Of a stretch of 40,875 nucleotides of DNA, positions 31,440-40,084 are shown piece after piece (position 1 is the stretch's first letter; every line of letters starts with the position of its first letter). Position numbers and translations under genes: made by a program. Under the pieces are notes generated by a model. It worked only from the letters and a program-made list of their open reading frames with translations, had not been told where the DNA came from and ran no database searches. Source of the stretch: Candidatus Poribacteria bacterium (GTDB taxonomy: Bacteria; Poribacteria; WGA-4E; WGA-3G); NCBI GenBank assembly GCA_022821725.1, contig JAJEDB010000073.1, forward strand, positions 1-40,875. The letters run 5' to 3'.

Positions 31440-31455
31440 AATTATCGGCACAGAA

Positions 31456-31599
31456 CTATTCCGATTCGTATCTCGCCGGGTAGCTGTGTGGGTGTCTCTC
31501 TATCGGAGAGGATCGCAACCAACTCATTACAGGCACTAAAAAAAACGCAATCAGAAACACGACGACAGCCAATAGTGTGATTTTCTTTAGGTAACCCAT
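31456..31599 (-). CDS. 47-residue single-pass membrane protein
   Basis: The frame reads MGYLKKITLLAVVVFLIAFF, then LVPVMSW and a hydrophilic tail. AGGAGG lies 12 nt upstream, a bit far. One clear transmembrane helix. It precedes or parallels the binding-protein fragment region; function unknown. Confidence 0.5.
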   Translation of the reverse strand: MGYLKKITLLAVVVFLIAFFLVPVMSWLRSSPIERHPHSYPARYESE

Positions 31600-31621
31600 G
31601 TGGGTATTGAACCTCCTTAAT

Positions 31622-31951
31622 TTATGGGCTAAGCAAATACGTCTTTTTTTCGCCCTTTATGATGTAAGCACCACGGTCGTCTTCACGCAGGCGGTAAGCT
31701 TTACCTTGATAAGGACCATCAAGATATACAGCGAATACAACATGCTTTTCATCTTTCTGTGAGTCCGTCATATTGTCCCATTCTACATTGAGTTCACCAT
31801 CTTCAAATGAATCAGGTAAACAGTTCCAGCCCATAGCGTAACCGTCTGGACCCCCAAAAATCTCATCGAGGTGATAACAAGCAGGTTCCATTTCTAATCG
31901 GGAACAGCTGATGATAAAACTAAACAGGAGTATCAGGATAAATCCTTTCAT
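31622..31951 (-). CDS. Small lipoprotein
   Basis: A 109-residue protein with a signal peptide and lipobox (FSFIISCSRL) and a short acidic, aromatic domain with two more Cys (ACYHLDEIF, GWNCLPDSF). The domain is not recognised. It stands 22 nt upstream of the 47-residue membrane protein gene on the same strand. Confidence 0.65.
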   Translation of the reverse strand: MKGFILILLFSFIISCSRLEMEPACYHLDEIFGGPDGYAMGWNCLPDSFEDGELNVEWDNMTDSQKDEKHVVFAVYLDGPYQGKAYRLREDDRGAYIIKGEKKTYLLSP

Positions 31952-32068
31952 GAGAATCGCCCAATTGAAGGTAAAAACACCTTGAGTTTTAGTCTTTGGT
32001 TCACAGTGCGCCTAACAGTCTTGGCTGACGCCTCGAAAGGCTACGGTTGTCAAAAACATCCAGAACTA

Positions 32069-33283
32069 TTACCAGCCATCGCCCGAAATGTTGACCTGCG
32101 CTGCACGTTCAACGATAACGATAAAGCCTTGCCCCTTTCTAACCTCAATATCACCAGGATCGCCGGCGCGACCGACCAGTTTAAACTCGCCACCATCGGT
32201 CAGGATAATCGCATGAGCGTTGCCATTTATACCATCGAGCGTGTACAAATCGCTTACCCGGTGTATCCTTTGATCTCTTAACGGTAACCCAAAAAGGTTA
32301 AGTCCTTGGTAAAGGGGAATCTCATTGATCAATAGCGGGATGCCGTTCAAACGCACCGAGACGGGGACCGACATACCGACCACAATCCCCATCTCAGCGG
32401 TCAATGCCCTGTCGCCTAGCCCCGCTCTATCGGCAGCACCGAAATAAGCGTACCAAGCGTGCGCGCCGGGATTATAGGTGACGATGAAGTTGACGGTCGA
32501 TCCACCTAGTGCGTCGTAGAGATCCCCGATCGTAATAATGGGTTTTGTAAGCCCGTCTACGGTTGTTACTTCCAAAGGGATATGAATCAGACTCAGACCC
32601 GCAGGCAGCGCCAACAGATATTCTGCAAGCACCGGCTTGAGGTTAGAAAAGTGGACTTCAACGCCTCTACCCTGAAGCGCGGGGATGTAGATCTGGACCG
32701 AATCCGTGCTGAGCGGGTTTTCACTTACATTGACCTCCTCGCCCCGTCCGAACCCGCTATTGGTGACTAATGGCGAGATGTCAAAGATGTTGTTGTTCCA
32801 AAGCCTCACAGAGAACAGGTTGGTCAGCCCGCTTAAAGCCGAGATGTTTCTGATATTGTTAGTTCCAAGTTCTAAGATGACTAGGTTGGTTAAGTGCGCT
32901 AACGGCGAGATGTCGCTTATCTGGTTCCCTTCAAGGTCGAGCCGGGTAAGCTGGGTTAAGTCTCTTAGCGGCGTGAGATCCGAAATCGAGTTGCTGTTGA
33001 TAAAACGACCCTCTAACGCTACATACGCATCACCCAAATCGAGTCGCGCTAAGTTCACTGCGGCTTGAAGCCCTGTCAGATCAGTTATCTCTCGGTTCGG
33101 GGCACTCAGCTCCGTCAAGGTTGCCATCTCCGCTTGACTGATCGGTGCACCGCCCGGTTTACCAAGTGCGTCCTCGACCGCATCGCGGAGGTTCGGATCA
33201 GCGATATTGACAATCTGAGCAAACGCAAAGCCGAACCCAACTGTTAGTATGGAGATGTTTATTAGCAGTAACCGTAAAATCAT
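32069..33283 (-). CDS. Secreted leucine-rich-repeat protein
   Basis: The 404-residue protein has a signal peptide ending at AFAQ (about residue 22), an LRR cap (IADPNLRDAVEDALGKPGGA), four to five internalin-like repeats of about 22 residues (ISDLTPLRDLTQLTRLDLEG and similar, to about residue 190), and a C-terminal domain of about 210 residues rich in beta strands. The cap is closely similar to the truncated end of the gene at 138-1871. The repeat part should mediate extracellular binding, a hallmark of sponge symbionts. Confidence 0.85.
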   Translation of the reverse strand: MILRLLLINISILTVGFGFAFAQIVNIADPNLRDAVEDALGKPGGAPISQAEMATLTELSAPNREITDLTGLQAAVNLARLDLGDAYVALEGRFINSNSISDLTPLRDLTQLTRLDLEGNQISDISPLAHLTNLVILELGTNNIRNISALSGLTNLFSVRLWNNNIFDISPLVTNSGFGRGEEVNVSENPLSTDSVQIYIPALQGRGVEVHFSNLKPVLAEYLLALPAGLSLIHIPLEVTTVDGLTKPIITIGDLYDALGGSTVNFIVTYNPGAHAWYAYFGAADRAGLGDRALTAEMGIVVGMSVPVSVRLNGIPLLINEIPLYQGLNLFGLPLRDQRIHRVSDLYTLDGINGNAHAIILTDGGEFKLVGRAGDPGDIEVRKGQGFIVIVERAAQVNISGDGW

Positions 33284-33326
33284 AAAATATCCCTAGGTGT
33301 CTCCTAACCTACTGCGATTTGGTGAT

Positions 33327-34511
33327 TCACTCAAAGACCTGAAGTTCGCTGTCCTTGACAATCAATACAACTGGGTCATAGACCGGGTCCCCGACAGCGT
33401 TAAAGGAAAACTTGCCTAGAATCGTATCGAAGTCTTTGACCTCCGCCAATGCGTCCCGAATCGCCGTTGCATTGGTGGATTGGGCGTCTGAGATCGCTTT
33501 TGCCAAGATATAGACAGCGGCATACGGCTGCGCCGCCCAGACGCTCGGTTCCATACCGAATTTCGCGGTGTAATTCTGAACGAAGGCTTCATTGCCCGGT
33601 GTATCGGCGGTGCTGACCCAGTCGGTAAAAGTGATTGCACCCTCGGCGGCATCGCCCACCTCTCGGATTTCATCGACGGTCAGAACGAGACTAATAAAGG
33701 GAATCTCAGAAGGAATCCCAAGCTGACGCCCTTGGGTCAGGATCTTAATCACCCCTATCTGTTGTGCCGACACAAAGATGGCCTCCGGATTGGATTCCTT
33801 GATGCGCGTTAGTTGTGCCGAAAGATCGGTATCACCGGTCTCGAACGTTTCCGAAGCCACTACCTCAATGCCGCTATCAGCGAATGTCTTTTTGAATCGC
33901 GCGTCACTATTCGCAGAGAAGTCATCGTTGCTCTCGGCGATCGTCGCTACCTGCTGGTATCCGAGTTTCTCCTGAGTCACCTTGACCCCATCAGGAATCA
34001 GCATCTCTGTGCTGTGACTTGCCCGGAAGATAAAATCGCCAATCTCTGTCAAGCCGGGGGAGATGACGACGGGACTGAAAGCCACAACCCCATTTTCCTG
34101 CGCGATCGGGAAAACCGACCGGGCGACCGTTGATGTCCAGACACCGATGATGACAGGGACTTTGTCACCATGAATCAGTTTATTGAAAGCCGCAACAGCA
34201 CCTTCAACGGTGCTCTGGTCGTCCTCAATGATGAACTTGAGTCTTACATCGCTGAGTTGTGAGTTGTTGATCTCTTCGACCGCCATGTTAAAGCCGTTTT
34301 CCATCACTAAAGCACCGGGACCGAACTCACCGGGTCCTAGATGTCCCGTCTGGGGTAAGACGACACCGATCGAAATCTCCCCACGGAGCCCTTCCATCTG
34401 GGGCGGTGTGGGGAGGAGGAGTTGCTCGATCTGTTCACAGGCAGAAAGCCCCGCGATCAGCATAACAATGGTTAAGACAAATGCAAAAGGGGTGAATCTT
34501 TTGATAGTCAT
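33327..34511 (-). CDS. Branched-chain amino-acid-type ABC transporter substrate-binding lipoprotein
   Basis: The start at 34511 has AAAGGAG upstream. The 394-residue protein has a lipobox (LIAGLSACEQ) and then a Peripla_BP_6 (LivJ/LivK-type) fold: GEISIGVVLPQTGHLGPGEF, VIIGVWTSTVARSVFPIAQE, VSAQQIGVIKILTQGRQLGI and QPYAAVYILAKAISDAQSTN are typical. It should bind an amino acid or similar small molecule outside the membrane. No permease or ATPase gene is beside it, so the transporter partners lie elsewhere or it acts as a stand-alone sensor. Confidence 0.9.
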   Translation of the reverse strand: MTIKRFTPFAFVLTIVMLIAGLSACEQIEQLLLPTPPQMEGLRGEISIGVVLPQTGHLGPGEFGPGALVMENGFNMAVEEINNSQLSDVRLKFIIEDDQSTVEGAVAAFNKLIHGDKVPVIIGVWTSTVARSVFPIAQENGVVAFSPVVISPGLTEIGDFIFRASHSTEMLIPDGVKVTQEKLGYQQVATIAESNDDFSANSDARFKKTFADSGIEVVASETFETGDTDLSAQLTRIKESNPEAIFVSAQQIGVIKILTQGRQLGIPSEIPFISLVLTVDEIREVGDAAEGAITFTDWVSTADTPGNEAFVQNYTAKFGMEPSVWAAQPYAAVYILAKAISDAQSTNATAIRDALAEVKDFDTILGKFSFNAVGDPVYDPVVLIVKDSELQVFE

Positions 34512-34533
34512 GTTGAATCTCCTTTTTTTAAGG

Positions 34534-34647
34534 TTAAAAGTAGATGAAACTACTCGCCCTAATGTAAACGGCAAGCGTGTTGGCGGCAGTCAACCCGCCA
34601 CAAGCGAGGTCAACGAATACACCTATACAAACCAAACGACTTTTCAT
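34534..34647 (-). CDS. 37-residue hydrophobic peptide
   Basis: AAGGAGG precedes the ATG by 8 nt. The peptide MKSRLVCIGVFVDLACGGLT and continuation AANTLAVYIRASSFIYF is hydrophobic with two Cys. It directly precedes the binding-protein gene (22 nt) and may be a leader peptide or a decayed signal peptide. Confidence 0.45.
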   Translation of the reverse strand: MKSRLVCIGVFVDLACGGLTAANTLAVYIRASSFIYF

Positions 34648-35023
34648 TGATAAATCCTCCTTAATCAAAGTTGGCGGCAGTCAGTCTCTGCATTGACAAT
34701 CACAGGAGACTCAAAAACCCCAGAGGAGATTGTCAGGCTGACTGCCATAAGATCCGTCAGCTTTTTATCGCGGCTCGGACTTTTTGCGTTTTTACTGCAC
34801 AGAGTAATTATCCAATAACCTCTCCAGTTCAACTACCATGTCGCCCCCCTGCTCCCAGAGGGTTAGCCGATTCTTCCCCTCAATCGAATTTTCTCCTTTA
34901 TTATTGACACAATTTCCACATTCAGCCTACAGAATCACACATCAACCAAGCAACAGCAAACCAAACGAACAATGCGATTAAGCCAAAAATTGTTTTGTTT
35001 TCGCAGTTCTTCTCCTGTCAGTA
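34648..35023. other. Intergenic stretch with weak small-peptide signals
   Basis: A minus-strand frame ending at the TAA near 34799 has AAGGAG in front of an ATT codon (about 34891) and would encode 31 residues; with only an ATT start it is doubtful. A 14-nt sequence GTTGGCGGCAGTCA occurs at 34579 and 34670. Otherwise nothing is recognised. Confidence 0.3.
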
Positions 35024-35176
35024 TTAGTCCTTCCCTAACTCAGACCAATAAGAAAATAGGGCGCTAATAGCCCCTAGCATTAGCACCACGATTGGCAGCG
35101 ATTTCTGTAACTCCGCCAATTTATCCCAGAAGCCTATGGTTGCCACTACTAAAATCAGACACAACAGCCAACGCAT
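35024..35176 (-). CDS. 50-residue two-helix membrane protein
   Basis: The ATG at 35176 follows a purine-rich AGAGGGGTG. The peptide MRWLLCLILVVATIGFWDKL, then AELQKSLPIVVLMLGAISAL and a polar end, has two hydrophobic helices joined by a short loop. Size and plan match small holins or toxin-like peptides. It lies just beyond dif-like site 8 in the second cargo region. Confidence 0.5.
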   Translation of the reverse strand: MRWLLCLILVVATIGFWDKLAELQKSLPIVVLMLGAISALFSYWSELGKD

Positions 35177-35276
35177 CAATTCACCCCTCTTCCTCCTTCA
35201 ATTCTATCGCGCCCACCCCCAGAACACAAAAACGAAAAAGAGCACACCCCATCCCTATACCGACTTGATTTGCGAA

Positions 35277-35304
35277 ATATCCAATAATTCAGGTTATCGG
35301 ACGA
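35277..35304. repeat. dif-like site 8
   Basis: ATATCCAATAA (35277-35287, one mismatch), six bases TTCAGG, TTATCGGACGA (35294-35304). It lies 14 nt behind the stop of the HEPN-like gene on the minus strand. Confidence 0.7.
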
Positions 35305-35318
35305 TTTCCCAATCTGCC

Positions 35319-35975
35319 TCACTCTTTTATCTTTACATACAGAGCGTTGATCTGCTCCATTAGTGAATGAATCATCTGCCATGAAATGACCAATTTCCCC
35401 GGTTTAAGATTCCAGATTTGCGATAGCATTTTGAGATGGTTTAGATCTGCCTGTCGGATGTCAGATTTTTCATGAATAATACTGTTCCTTATGTGGCGAA
35501 TATCTCCCATCAAGTCACATTCCACCTGATTCCTGGATATTGATAAGGAGTCAGCAATTTTATATCGGAAATTCTCGTCCCACAGATGATATACAAATAC
35601 AATAAACTGGTTGGACAGTTGGCTCTCAAAGTTTCCCCCTGTCTTCAACATTTCAAGGAGGTCTTTGTGCAGAATGCTGCTAGTTGTCGAGTTTCCAGGG
35701 GATTGAGGTTCATCGGCAGCGGGATTTTGTGTTCCAAAAAACATCGTGTTATCTTTACTGTTTTCAAAAATATGCTTGTGAGATTTCAGCCACTGGTCTT
35801 TTGCCATCGTTGCGATAACAAAAATGATCTCTTGCTCATAGCAATAACTGCGAAATTCCTCAATAAACCTCATCGCCTTAGATGCTTCATATAGTGAAAT
35901 GCTTTCCGGATATAGTATCCTGCATCGGAATTTACCGCCCTGCCAGTACAGATCAGATGAGTTGTGGTTTGTCAT
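35319..35975 (-). CDS. HEPN-like cargo protein
   Basis: A 218-residue protein with an N-terminal alpha/beta part (1-90) and a C-terminal helical part that contains RNSIIH (Arg163 to His168), the R-x4-H signature of HEPN ribonucleases, preceded by GDIRHI. It has no membrane segment. The upstream partner is the 87-residue gene at 36043-36303, 67 bp away, which could be its antitoxin. It ends near dif-like site 8, as part of a two-gene cassette between sites 8 and 9. Confidence 0.65.
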   Translation of the reverse strand: MTNHNSSDLYWQGGKFRCRILYPESISLYEASKAMRFIEEFRSYCYEQEIIFVIATMAKDQWLKSHKHIFENSKDNTMFFGTQNPAADEPQSPGNSTTSSILHKDLLEMLKTGGNFESQLSNQFIVFVYHLWDENFRYKIADSLSISRNQVECDLMGDIRHIRNSIIHEKSDIRQADLNHLKMLSQIWNLKPGKLVISWQMIHSLMEQINALYVKIKE

Positions 35976-36042
35976 GATAAAGTGCTCCTTTCGTAATGAG
36001 GTGCGACTCGACCAGTTCCTGCATCTTTCAAAAATGCCTCCC

Positions 36043-36303
36043 TCAAGGGACGATAGGATTGCGGTTCAAGTATTTCCTCCGCACTTGTCGGATATTCCGA
36101 TGTGACGGATAGGCTTCCCACCTGAACCCTTTTTCCAGATCGCTATCGTCTGGTGCTCCGAATAAGGGTTTCACTGTTTGGGCTTCTTTTAATGCCTCTC
36201 TGCCGGTTTCAGCATCAACGATAAAGTTTAGCTGAGAACCATTTGATAGAGTAACTCTCACATGCCAATCTTGCTTGGTCACAACTTCTGAAACCATCAC
36301 CAT
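36043..36303 (-). CDS. Small hypothetical cargo protein behind structured leader
   Basis: The ATG at 36303 follows AAAGGAG of leader copy 4 with 6-nt spacing. The 86-residue product starts with VMVSEVVTKQDWHVRVTLSN, a two- or three-strand beta sheet, followed by a helix (ETGREALKEAQTV) and a basic tail. Not recognised. As first gene of a pair with the HEPN-like protein, a neutralising partner role is possible. Confidence 0.6.
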   Translation of the reverse strand: MVMVSEVVTKQDWHVRVTLSNGSQLNFIVDAETGREALKEAQTVKPLFGAPDDSDLEKGFRWEAYPSHRNIRQVRRKYLNRNPIVP

Positions 36304-36383
36304 CACGATCTCCTTTCAAATCCCCATCTTTTGAAGTTTCTCCACAAGGGAGGCGTGGGGAGGTGTGCCTCGCTTGGGACTTT
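36304..36383 (-). promoter_or_regulatory. Structured cassette leader, copy 4
   Basis: On the minus strand: right arm of dif-like site 9, then ATAAAAG, CCCAAG, GGCACACCTCCCCACGCC, CTTGTGGAGAAACTTCAAAA, GATGGGGATTTGAAAGGAG and the ATG. CCCAAG (36373-36378) can pair with part of CTTGTGG (36342-36348). Confidence 0.7.
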
Positions 36384-36409
36384 TATCCGATAATCGAAAT
36401 TATCGGCAT
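36382..36409. repeat. dif-like site 9
   Basis: TATCCGATAA (36384-36393), six bases TCGAAA, TTATCGGCA (36400-36408). It lies 12 nt behind the stop of the propeller gene and abuts leader copy 4. Confidence 0.75.
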
Positions 36410-36420
36410 ATTTCCAAGTT

Positions 36421-37566
36421 TCAATCCCCTGACCATGAAGGATTAAGGTCCGAAGCGGGATTATTTGTGAGGTTTTGCTGATCGCTTCCATCGGCATTCA
36501 TCACGTAGATTTCAGCGTTCCAGTCCCTATTAGACTGAAAGGCAATCTGTTGTCCATCGGGAGACCATGAAGGATCCGCGTCCCAAGCGGGATTATTTGT
36601 GAGGTTTTGCTGATCGCTTCCATCGGCATTCATCACGTAGATTTCAGCGTTCCAGTCCCTATTAGACTGAAAGGCAATCCGTTGTCCATCGGGAGACCAT
36701 GAAGGATACCCGTCATAACCGGAATTGTTGGAGAGTCTTTGGACATTCCCCCCATCGGCGTCCATCACGTAGATTCCCCAGTTCCTGTCCCTCTCAGACT
36801 CAAAGGCAATCCGTCTGCCGTCGGGAGACCATGAAGGATAAAGGTCATGACCGGAATTTTTGGTGAGTCTTTGGACATTCCCCCCATCGGCGTCCATCAC
36901 GTAGATTTCAGTGCCCCCGTCCCTCCTAGACACAAAGGCAATCCGTCTGCCATCAAAAGACCATGAAGGAGCGTAGTCCATATCGCGGTGATTGGTGAGT
37001 CTTTGGACATTCCCCCCATCGGCGTCCATCACGTGGATTTCAAAGTTCCCGTCCCTATGAGACACGAAGGCAATCCGTTGTCCATCGGGAGACCATGAAG
37101 GCTGCCCGTCAGAATCGGTATTATTTGTGAGTCTTTGGACATTCCCCCCATCGGCGTCCATCACGTAGATTTCAGGATAGCTCTCGTCCCGCGTAGACTC
37201 AAAGGCAATCCGCCCCTGTGCCTCAACTCCGACCTGAATCTCAACATCTATTGAATGACTGACTCTCGGATTTATACCATCGTTGACATGCACCGTAATT
37301 TTCGCCGAGTCCGCATCTTTGGGCACTTCCCACAGCTCGATGTCCGTCGTTTTTGAACGCAGTTTACCTGTGTCCACTTCCCATGTATAAGTCAATGGGT
37401 CGCCGTCTACGTCATGAGCAACTACCTGTAATTCGACTTCATCACCTTGATGCACCTCCGACGGAATCACAATTCTATCAATCACAGGCGGTTTATTCGG
37501 TTGTTCATCACTCCTACAACCAACAAGCATCAACCCAACTATCAGAATCAAAACAAATTTCAACAT
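36421..37566 (-). CDS. PD40/TolB-like beta-propeller lipoprotein, C-terminally cut
   Basis: The 381-residue protein has a lipobox (GLMLVGCRSD), an Ig/cadherin-like domain (about 25-115) and six PD40 repeats of about 43 residues with YVMDADGGNVQRLT and PSWSPDGQRIAF motifs. The last two repeats are almost identical in DNA, a recent duplication. The final repeat reads PSWSGD then stop, where PSWSPDG should continue, so the end was lost by a small deletion. TolB-like propellers bind partner proteins in the periplasm. Confidence 0.85.
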   Translation of the reverse strand: MLKFVLILIVGLMLVGCRSDEQPNKPPVIDRIVIPSEVHQGDEVELQVVAHDVDGDPLTYTWEVDTGKLRSKTTDIELWEVPKDADSAKITVHVNDGINPRVSHSIDVEIQVGVEAQGRIAFESTRDESYPEIYVMDADGGNVQRLTNNTDSDGQPSWSPDGQRIAFVSHRDGNFEIHVMDADGGNVQRLTNHRDMDYAPSWSFDGRRIAFVSRRDGGTEIYVMDADGGNVQRLTKNSGHDLYPSWSPDGRRIAFESERDRNWGIYVMDADGGNVQRLSNNSGYDGYPSWSPDGQRIAFQSNRDWNAEIYVMNADGSDQQNLTNNPAWDADPSWSPDGQQIAFQSNRDWNAEIYVMNADGSDQQNLTNNPASDLNPSWSGD

Positions 37567-37581
37567 TATTAATCTCTCCTA

Positions 37582-37869
37582 TCACGAATCGTGGCGCGTC
37601 AGGTGGTCGATATGGTTCTGGTTAAGTTGTCGTATCGAAGCATCCATATCAGAAAAGCCCTGATTCATATCTGATCTCACTTCCGAGATTTGTTTGGTCA
37701 TCTCCAATTTCACCGTTTCGATTTGATTGTCGGTCTTGTCTTGGCGTTGTTCAAGCCGTTGGGTCCTCATTTTTAGGCTGACCAATATCACTATCAGCTG
37801 CACGCCAAACCCCAACAACGTGATAGCGACCAGCAGCGTGTGGCTTGGCGACCCTGCTGAAAAGTCCAT
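37582..37869 (-). CDS. Small membrane-anchored coiled-coil protein (copy 2)
   Basis: The 95-residue protein has one transmembrane helix (about 10-32), a charged coiled coil and the end LNQNHIDHLTRHDS, nearly the same as LNQNHIDHLTHHERRES of the protein at 11382-11633. The middle parts are dissimilar. It follows the GNAT gene by 23 bp. The shared tail suggests a common docking partner. Confidence 0.75.
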   Translation of the reverse strand: MDFSAGSPSHTLLVAITLLGFGVQLIVILVSLKMRTQRLEQRQDKTDNQIETVKLEMTKQISEVRSDMNQGFSDMDASIRQLNQNHIDHLTRHDS

Positions 37870-37892
37870 TTCAATCTCCTTTGCTACGCGCT

Positions 37893-38459
37893 TTAATCGC
37901 TGCCGTTTATTTTCGCAAATACGAGCGTATTCCGTAATTCCCCGGATGCCGAAAGCGACTCATTGCGGAACGTGCCTTCCAATTTGAAGTCTAACTTTTC
38001 GGCGATGCGCCGGCTACGGACGTTTTCCGAGGAACAACGAATTTCCACCCGTTTCGCCCCAAAGGTTTCAAACGCAAACTTCGTTATCGCCTGCGTTGAC
38101 TCGGTAACATAGCCTTGACCCTGAAACCGCTTTCGACACCAATAGCCTATCTCAAACTTCGGGATCTTCCAGTCTATCCGATGCAAACCGCTGGACCCAA
38201 CCATCGTGTTTGTGCCTTTAAGAAAAAGAAACAGCGTCAGATCCTCCCGTGCCAAAAATTGATACTGTGCACGGCGGACAAACGCCTCGGATTCCTCCAA
38301 ACTGGGTATCTGCTGCGCCCACGGCAACCAGAGCTTGAGGTCATCGAAGGTTTCTCGAATCGCAGCGTTTAGTTCAACGCCGTCGCCTGCACGGGGAGCA
38401 CGGAGCGTTAAGCGGTCTGACTCAAATGATTCAGCAAAATCAAGCAGTAAAGCGTTCAT
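37893..38459 (-). CDS. RimJ/RimL-type GNAT acetyltransferase
   Basis: The ATG at 38459 follows GGGAAGG. The 188-residue protein starts with FESDRLTLRAPRAGDGVELN and has GYWCRKRFQGQGYVTESTQA, the acetyl-CoA-binding R/Q-x-x-G-x-G/A loop of the RimJ/RimL branch, then RVEIRCSSENVRSRRIAEKL. It should acetylate a ribosomal protein N-terminus or a small amine such as an antibiotic. It is one of the intact enzymes in the second cargo region. Confidence 0.9.
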   Translation of the reverse strand: MNALLLDFAESFESDRLTLRAPRAGDGVELNAAIRETFDDLKLWLPWAQQIPSLEESEAFVRRAQYQFLAREDLTLFLFLKGTNTMVGSSGLHRIDWKIPKFEIGYWCRKRFQGQGYVTESTQAITKFAFETFGAKRVEIRCSSENVRSRRIAEKLDFKLEGTFRNESLSASGELRNTLVFAKINGSD

Positions 38460-38517
38460 AGCCTGCCTTCCCATTCTTTCTAAAAAATTACAATGTTGAT
38501 AGCCAACTCCTTACGCC

Positions 38518-38679
38518 TCACCGGCGTCGAGTATTACGCACACGGACGCGGATTTTACCTGGATCATCAAGGGGCATCGTAACACCCGCGTTTTTGGCTC
38601 TGGTCCGACCTGAGACTTTGTAGGTTCGGTTGTTGTGGGCTCTGGTAACGGGATCATAATAATCAGTAGTTACTATGTA
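38518..38679 (-). pseudogene. C-terminal remnant of a surface protein
   Basis: The open frame encodes TDYYDPVTRAHNNRTYKVSG, then RTRAKNAGVTMPLDDPGKIR and VRVRNTRRR before the stop. The sequence is clearly protein-like (beta-strand rich) but has no start, and the VWA gene stops 14 nt upstream of it in another frame. It may be the lost end of the VWA protein after a frameshift, or of another gene. Confidence 0.5.
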
Positions 38680-38692
38680 TTAGAAAACAGGG

Positions 38693-40084
38693 TCACTTCA
38701 AAAGATGATCCTTCCGGTGGAGCGAGGTGTCCGGCACGGTGTACCGTTTCCCGTTTGTCGCCTCGGTGATATTGTTCTGGAATCGCTCCGGTTCGATTCT
38801 GCGAAAAGGCAGAAGTGTCGGCACCCCGATGACGTTGACCTGTATCGCAGCATCACGGCAGACTTCGATCGCCTGTGCGGCGGTATAGCTTTTGCTTCGG
38901 GCACTACTAGAAAACTCATCGGTCACGACAAACAGCACAAGTTTCCGATCCGCCGGCGTTTGGAGCTGGGGGACCCCCTCCACGATCGCATCTAACAGAT
39001 GTTCATCGCCTTGCCTCGGTCGCCGAAACAGCCGCTTGACCTGATTGGTCGTTAAGGGCGGTTTCGTCGTCAGAATGGTGCTTTGACCACCGCCCAACTG
39101 TGCCCAAAAACGGATAACGCCAAACCGATAATCGAGGCGATAGCGGTCCAAAATCTCGACCAAATTATCGAGCCCGACGCAGACCGCGTCCACTTTGTCG
39201 TCCATACTTAAACTCGAATCGTAGATAAACACCAGATCTATCGGCACGTTTACGGTGTCAGCGATATGTTGAGCGATCCACTTAAACATCTCGTCAATCT
39301 TGGGGATAAGCAGGTCCCTAATATCTATGTCTATCACAGGGGGGAGAAACGGTGCTTTGCTGATCCGATACCACTTGCCGCCCGTCCACTGTGCCAACTT
39401 AATCTGTAGCCTTTCGCTAATTCCGATAACGTTGATATGGACCTTGTCGTGTTCACACCGCCGCACTATCTCCTCAATCACGCCATCTGCGTCTTCTAAA
39501 GAGGTTGTTAATGGCTGGTTGGTCATCAGGATGAAATGCGTTTCGGTATCCCAACGGAAGTTCAGTTCTCTAAACGCGACCGTAATCGCATCAAGACCAT
39601 ATCCGGCAAGATGCCCCTTAAACTTCGACCCCGGCATAATAAACAAAAAGTTGTTTTCAATGATCCCAAGCCCTTTGGCAAACAGCTTCTTTGAGATACG
39701 GGATCTGCCCGCTATATTGTGAAAAAAGAGCACCGCAACACGATAATCTGTCTGCGATTCTTCAAACATCTCGACCATATCAAATAGCGATTTTTCAGCC
39801 AATCTGACAGGCTTCTGCATCGGCAGGCTCCCATCAATAACAAACACCAAATCGACCTGCTGTGTCCCGCTTTCATCGATGGCACGGCGGGTGATTTCTA
39901 TCAGGCTCGCCTCAATATCGACCGTTCTGTTCTCCCAGTCCTGAATCTCATAGGGGTCGATCATCTTTTCAGGACGCTGCGCCCGTGTGAGTGGCGCTAG
40001 CGTATCCAGACCGATAAAAGCGACCAATAGCATCAGCACAATTCGCTGTATACCAGACAAAGGAATGAATATACTGCGTTCCAT
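38693..40084 (-). CDS. Secreted protein with two von Willebrand A domains
   Basis: The 463-residue protein has a signal peptide (about 12-36). The first VWA domain (about 77-225) has DGSLP at the metal site (Asp84), lacking the third residue of DxSxS. The second (about 282-430) has a canonical DSSLS (Asp289, Ser291, Ser293). Such proteins bind partner proteins through a bound metal ion outside the cell. A structured leader copy lies about 100 nt upstream. The coding remnant downstream (38518-38679) suggests that the present C-terminus is a frameshift product. Confidence 0.85.
   Translation of the reverse strand: MERSIFIPLSGIQRIVLMLLVAFIGLDTLAPLTRAQRPEKMIDPYEIQDWENRTVDIEASLIEITRRAIDESGTQQVDLVFVIDGSLPMQKPVRLAEKSLFDMVEMFEESQTDYRVAVLFFHNIAGRSRISKKLFAKGLGIIENNFLFIMPGSKFKGHLAGYGLDAITVAFRELNFRWDTETHFILMTNQPLTTSLEDADGVIEEIVRRCEHDKVHINVIGISERLQIKLAQWTGGKWYRISKAPFLPPVIDIDIRDLLIPKIDEMFKWIAQHIADTVNVPIDLVFIYDSSLSMDDKVDAVCVGLDNLVEILDRYRLDYRFGVIRFWAQLGGGQSTILTTKPPLTTNQVKRLFRRPRQGDEHLLDAIVEGVPQLQTPADRKLVLFVVTDEFSSSARSKSYTAAQAIEVCRDAAIQVNVIGVPTLLPFRRIEPERFQNNITEATNGKRYTVPDTSLHRKDHLLK

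Noticed and set aside
31438..31447. ATTATCGGCA as another dif-like site
   Set aside because: Only one arm is present and no left arm lies six bases away.
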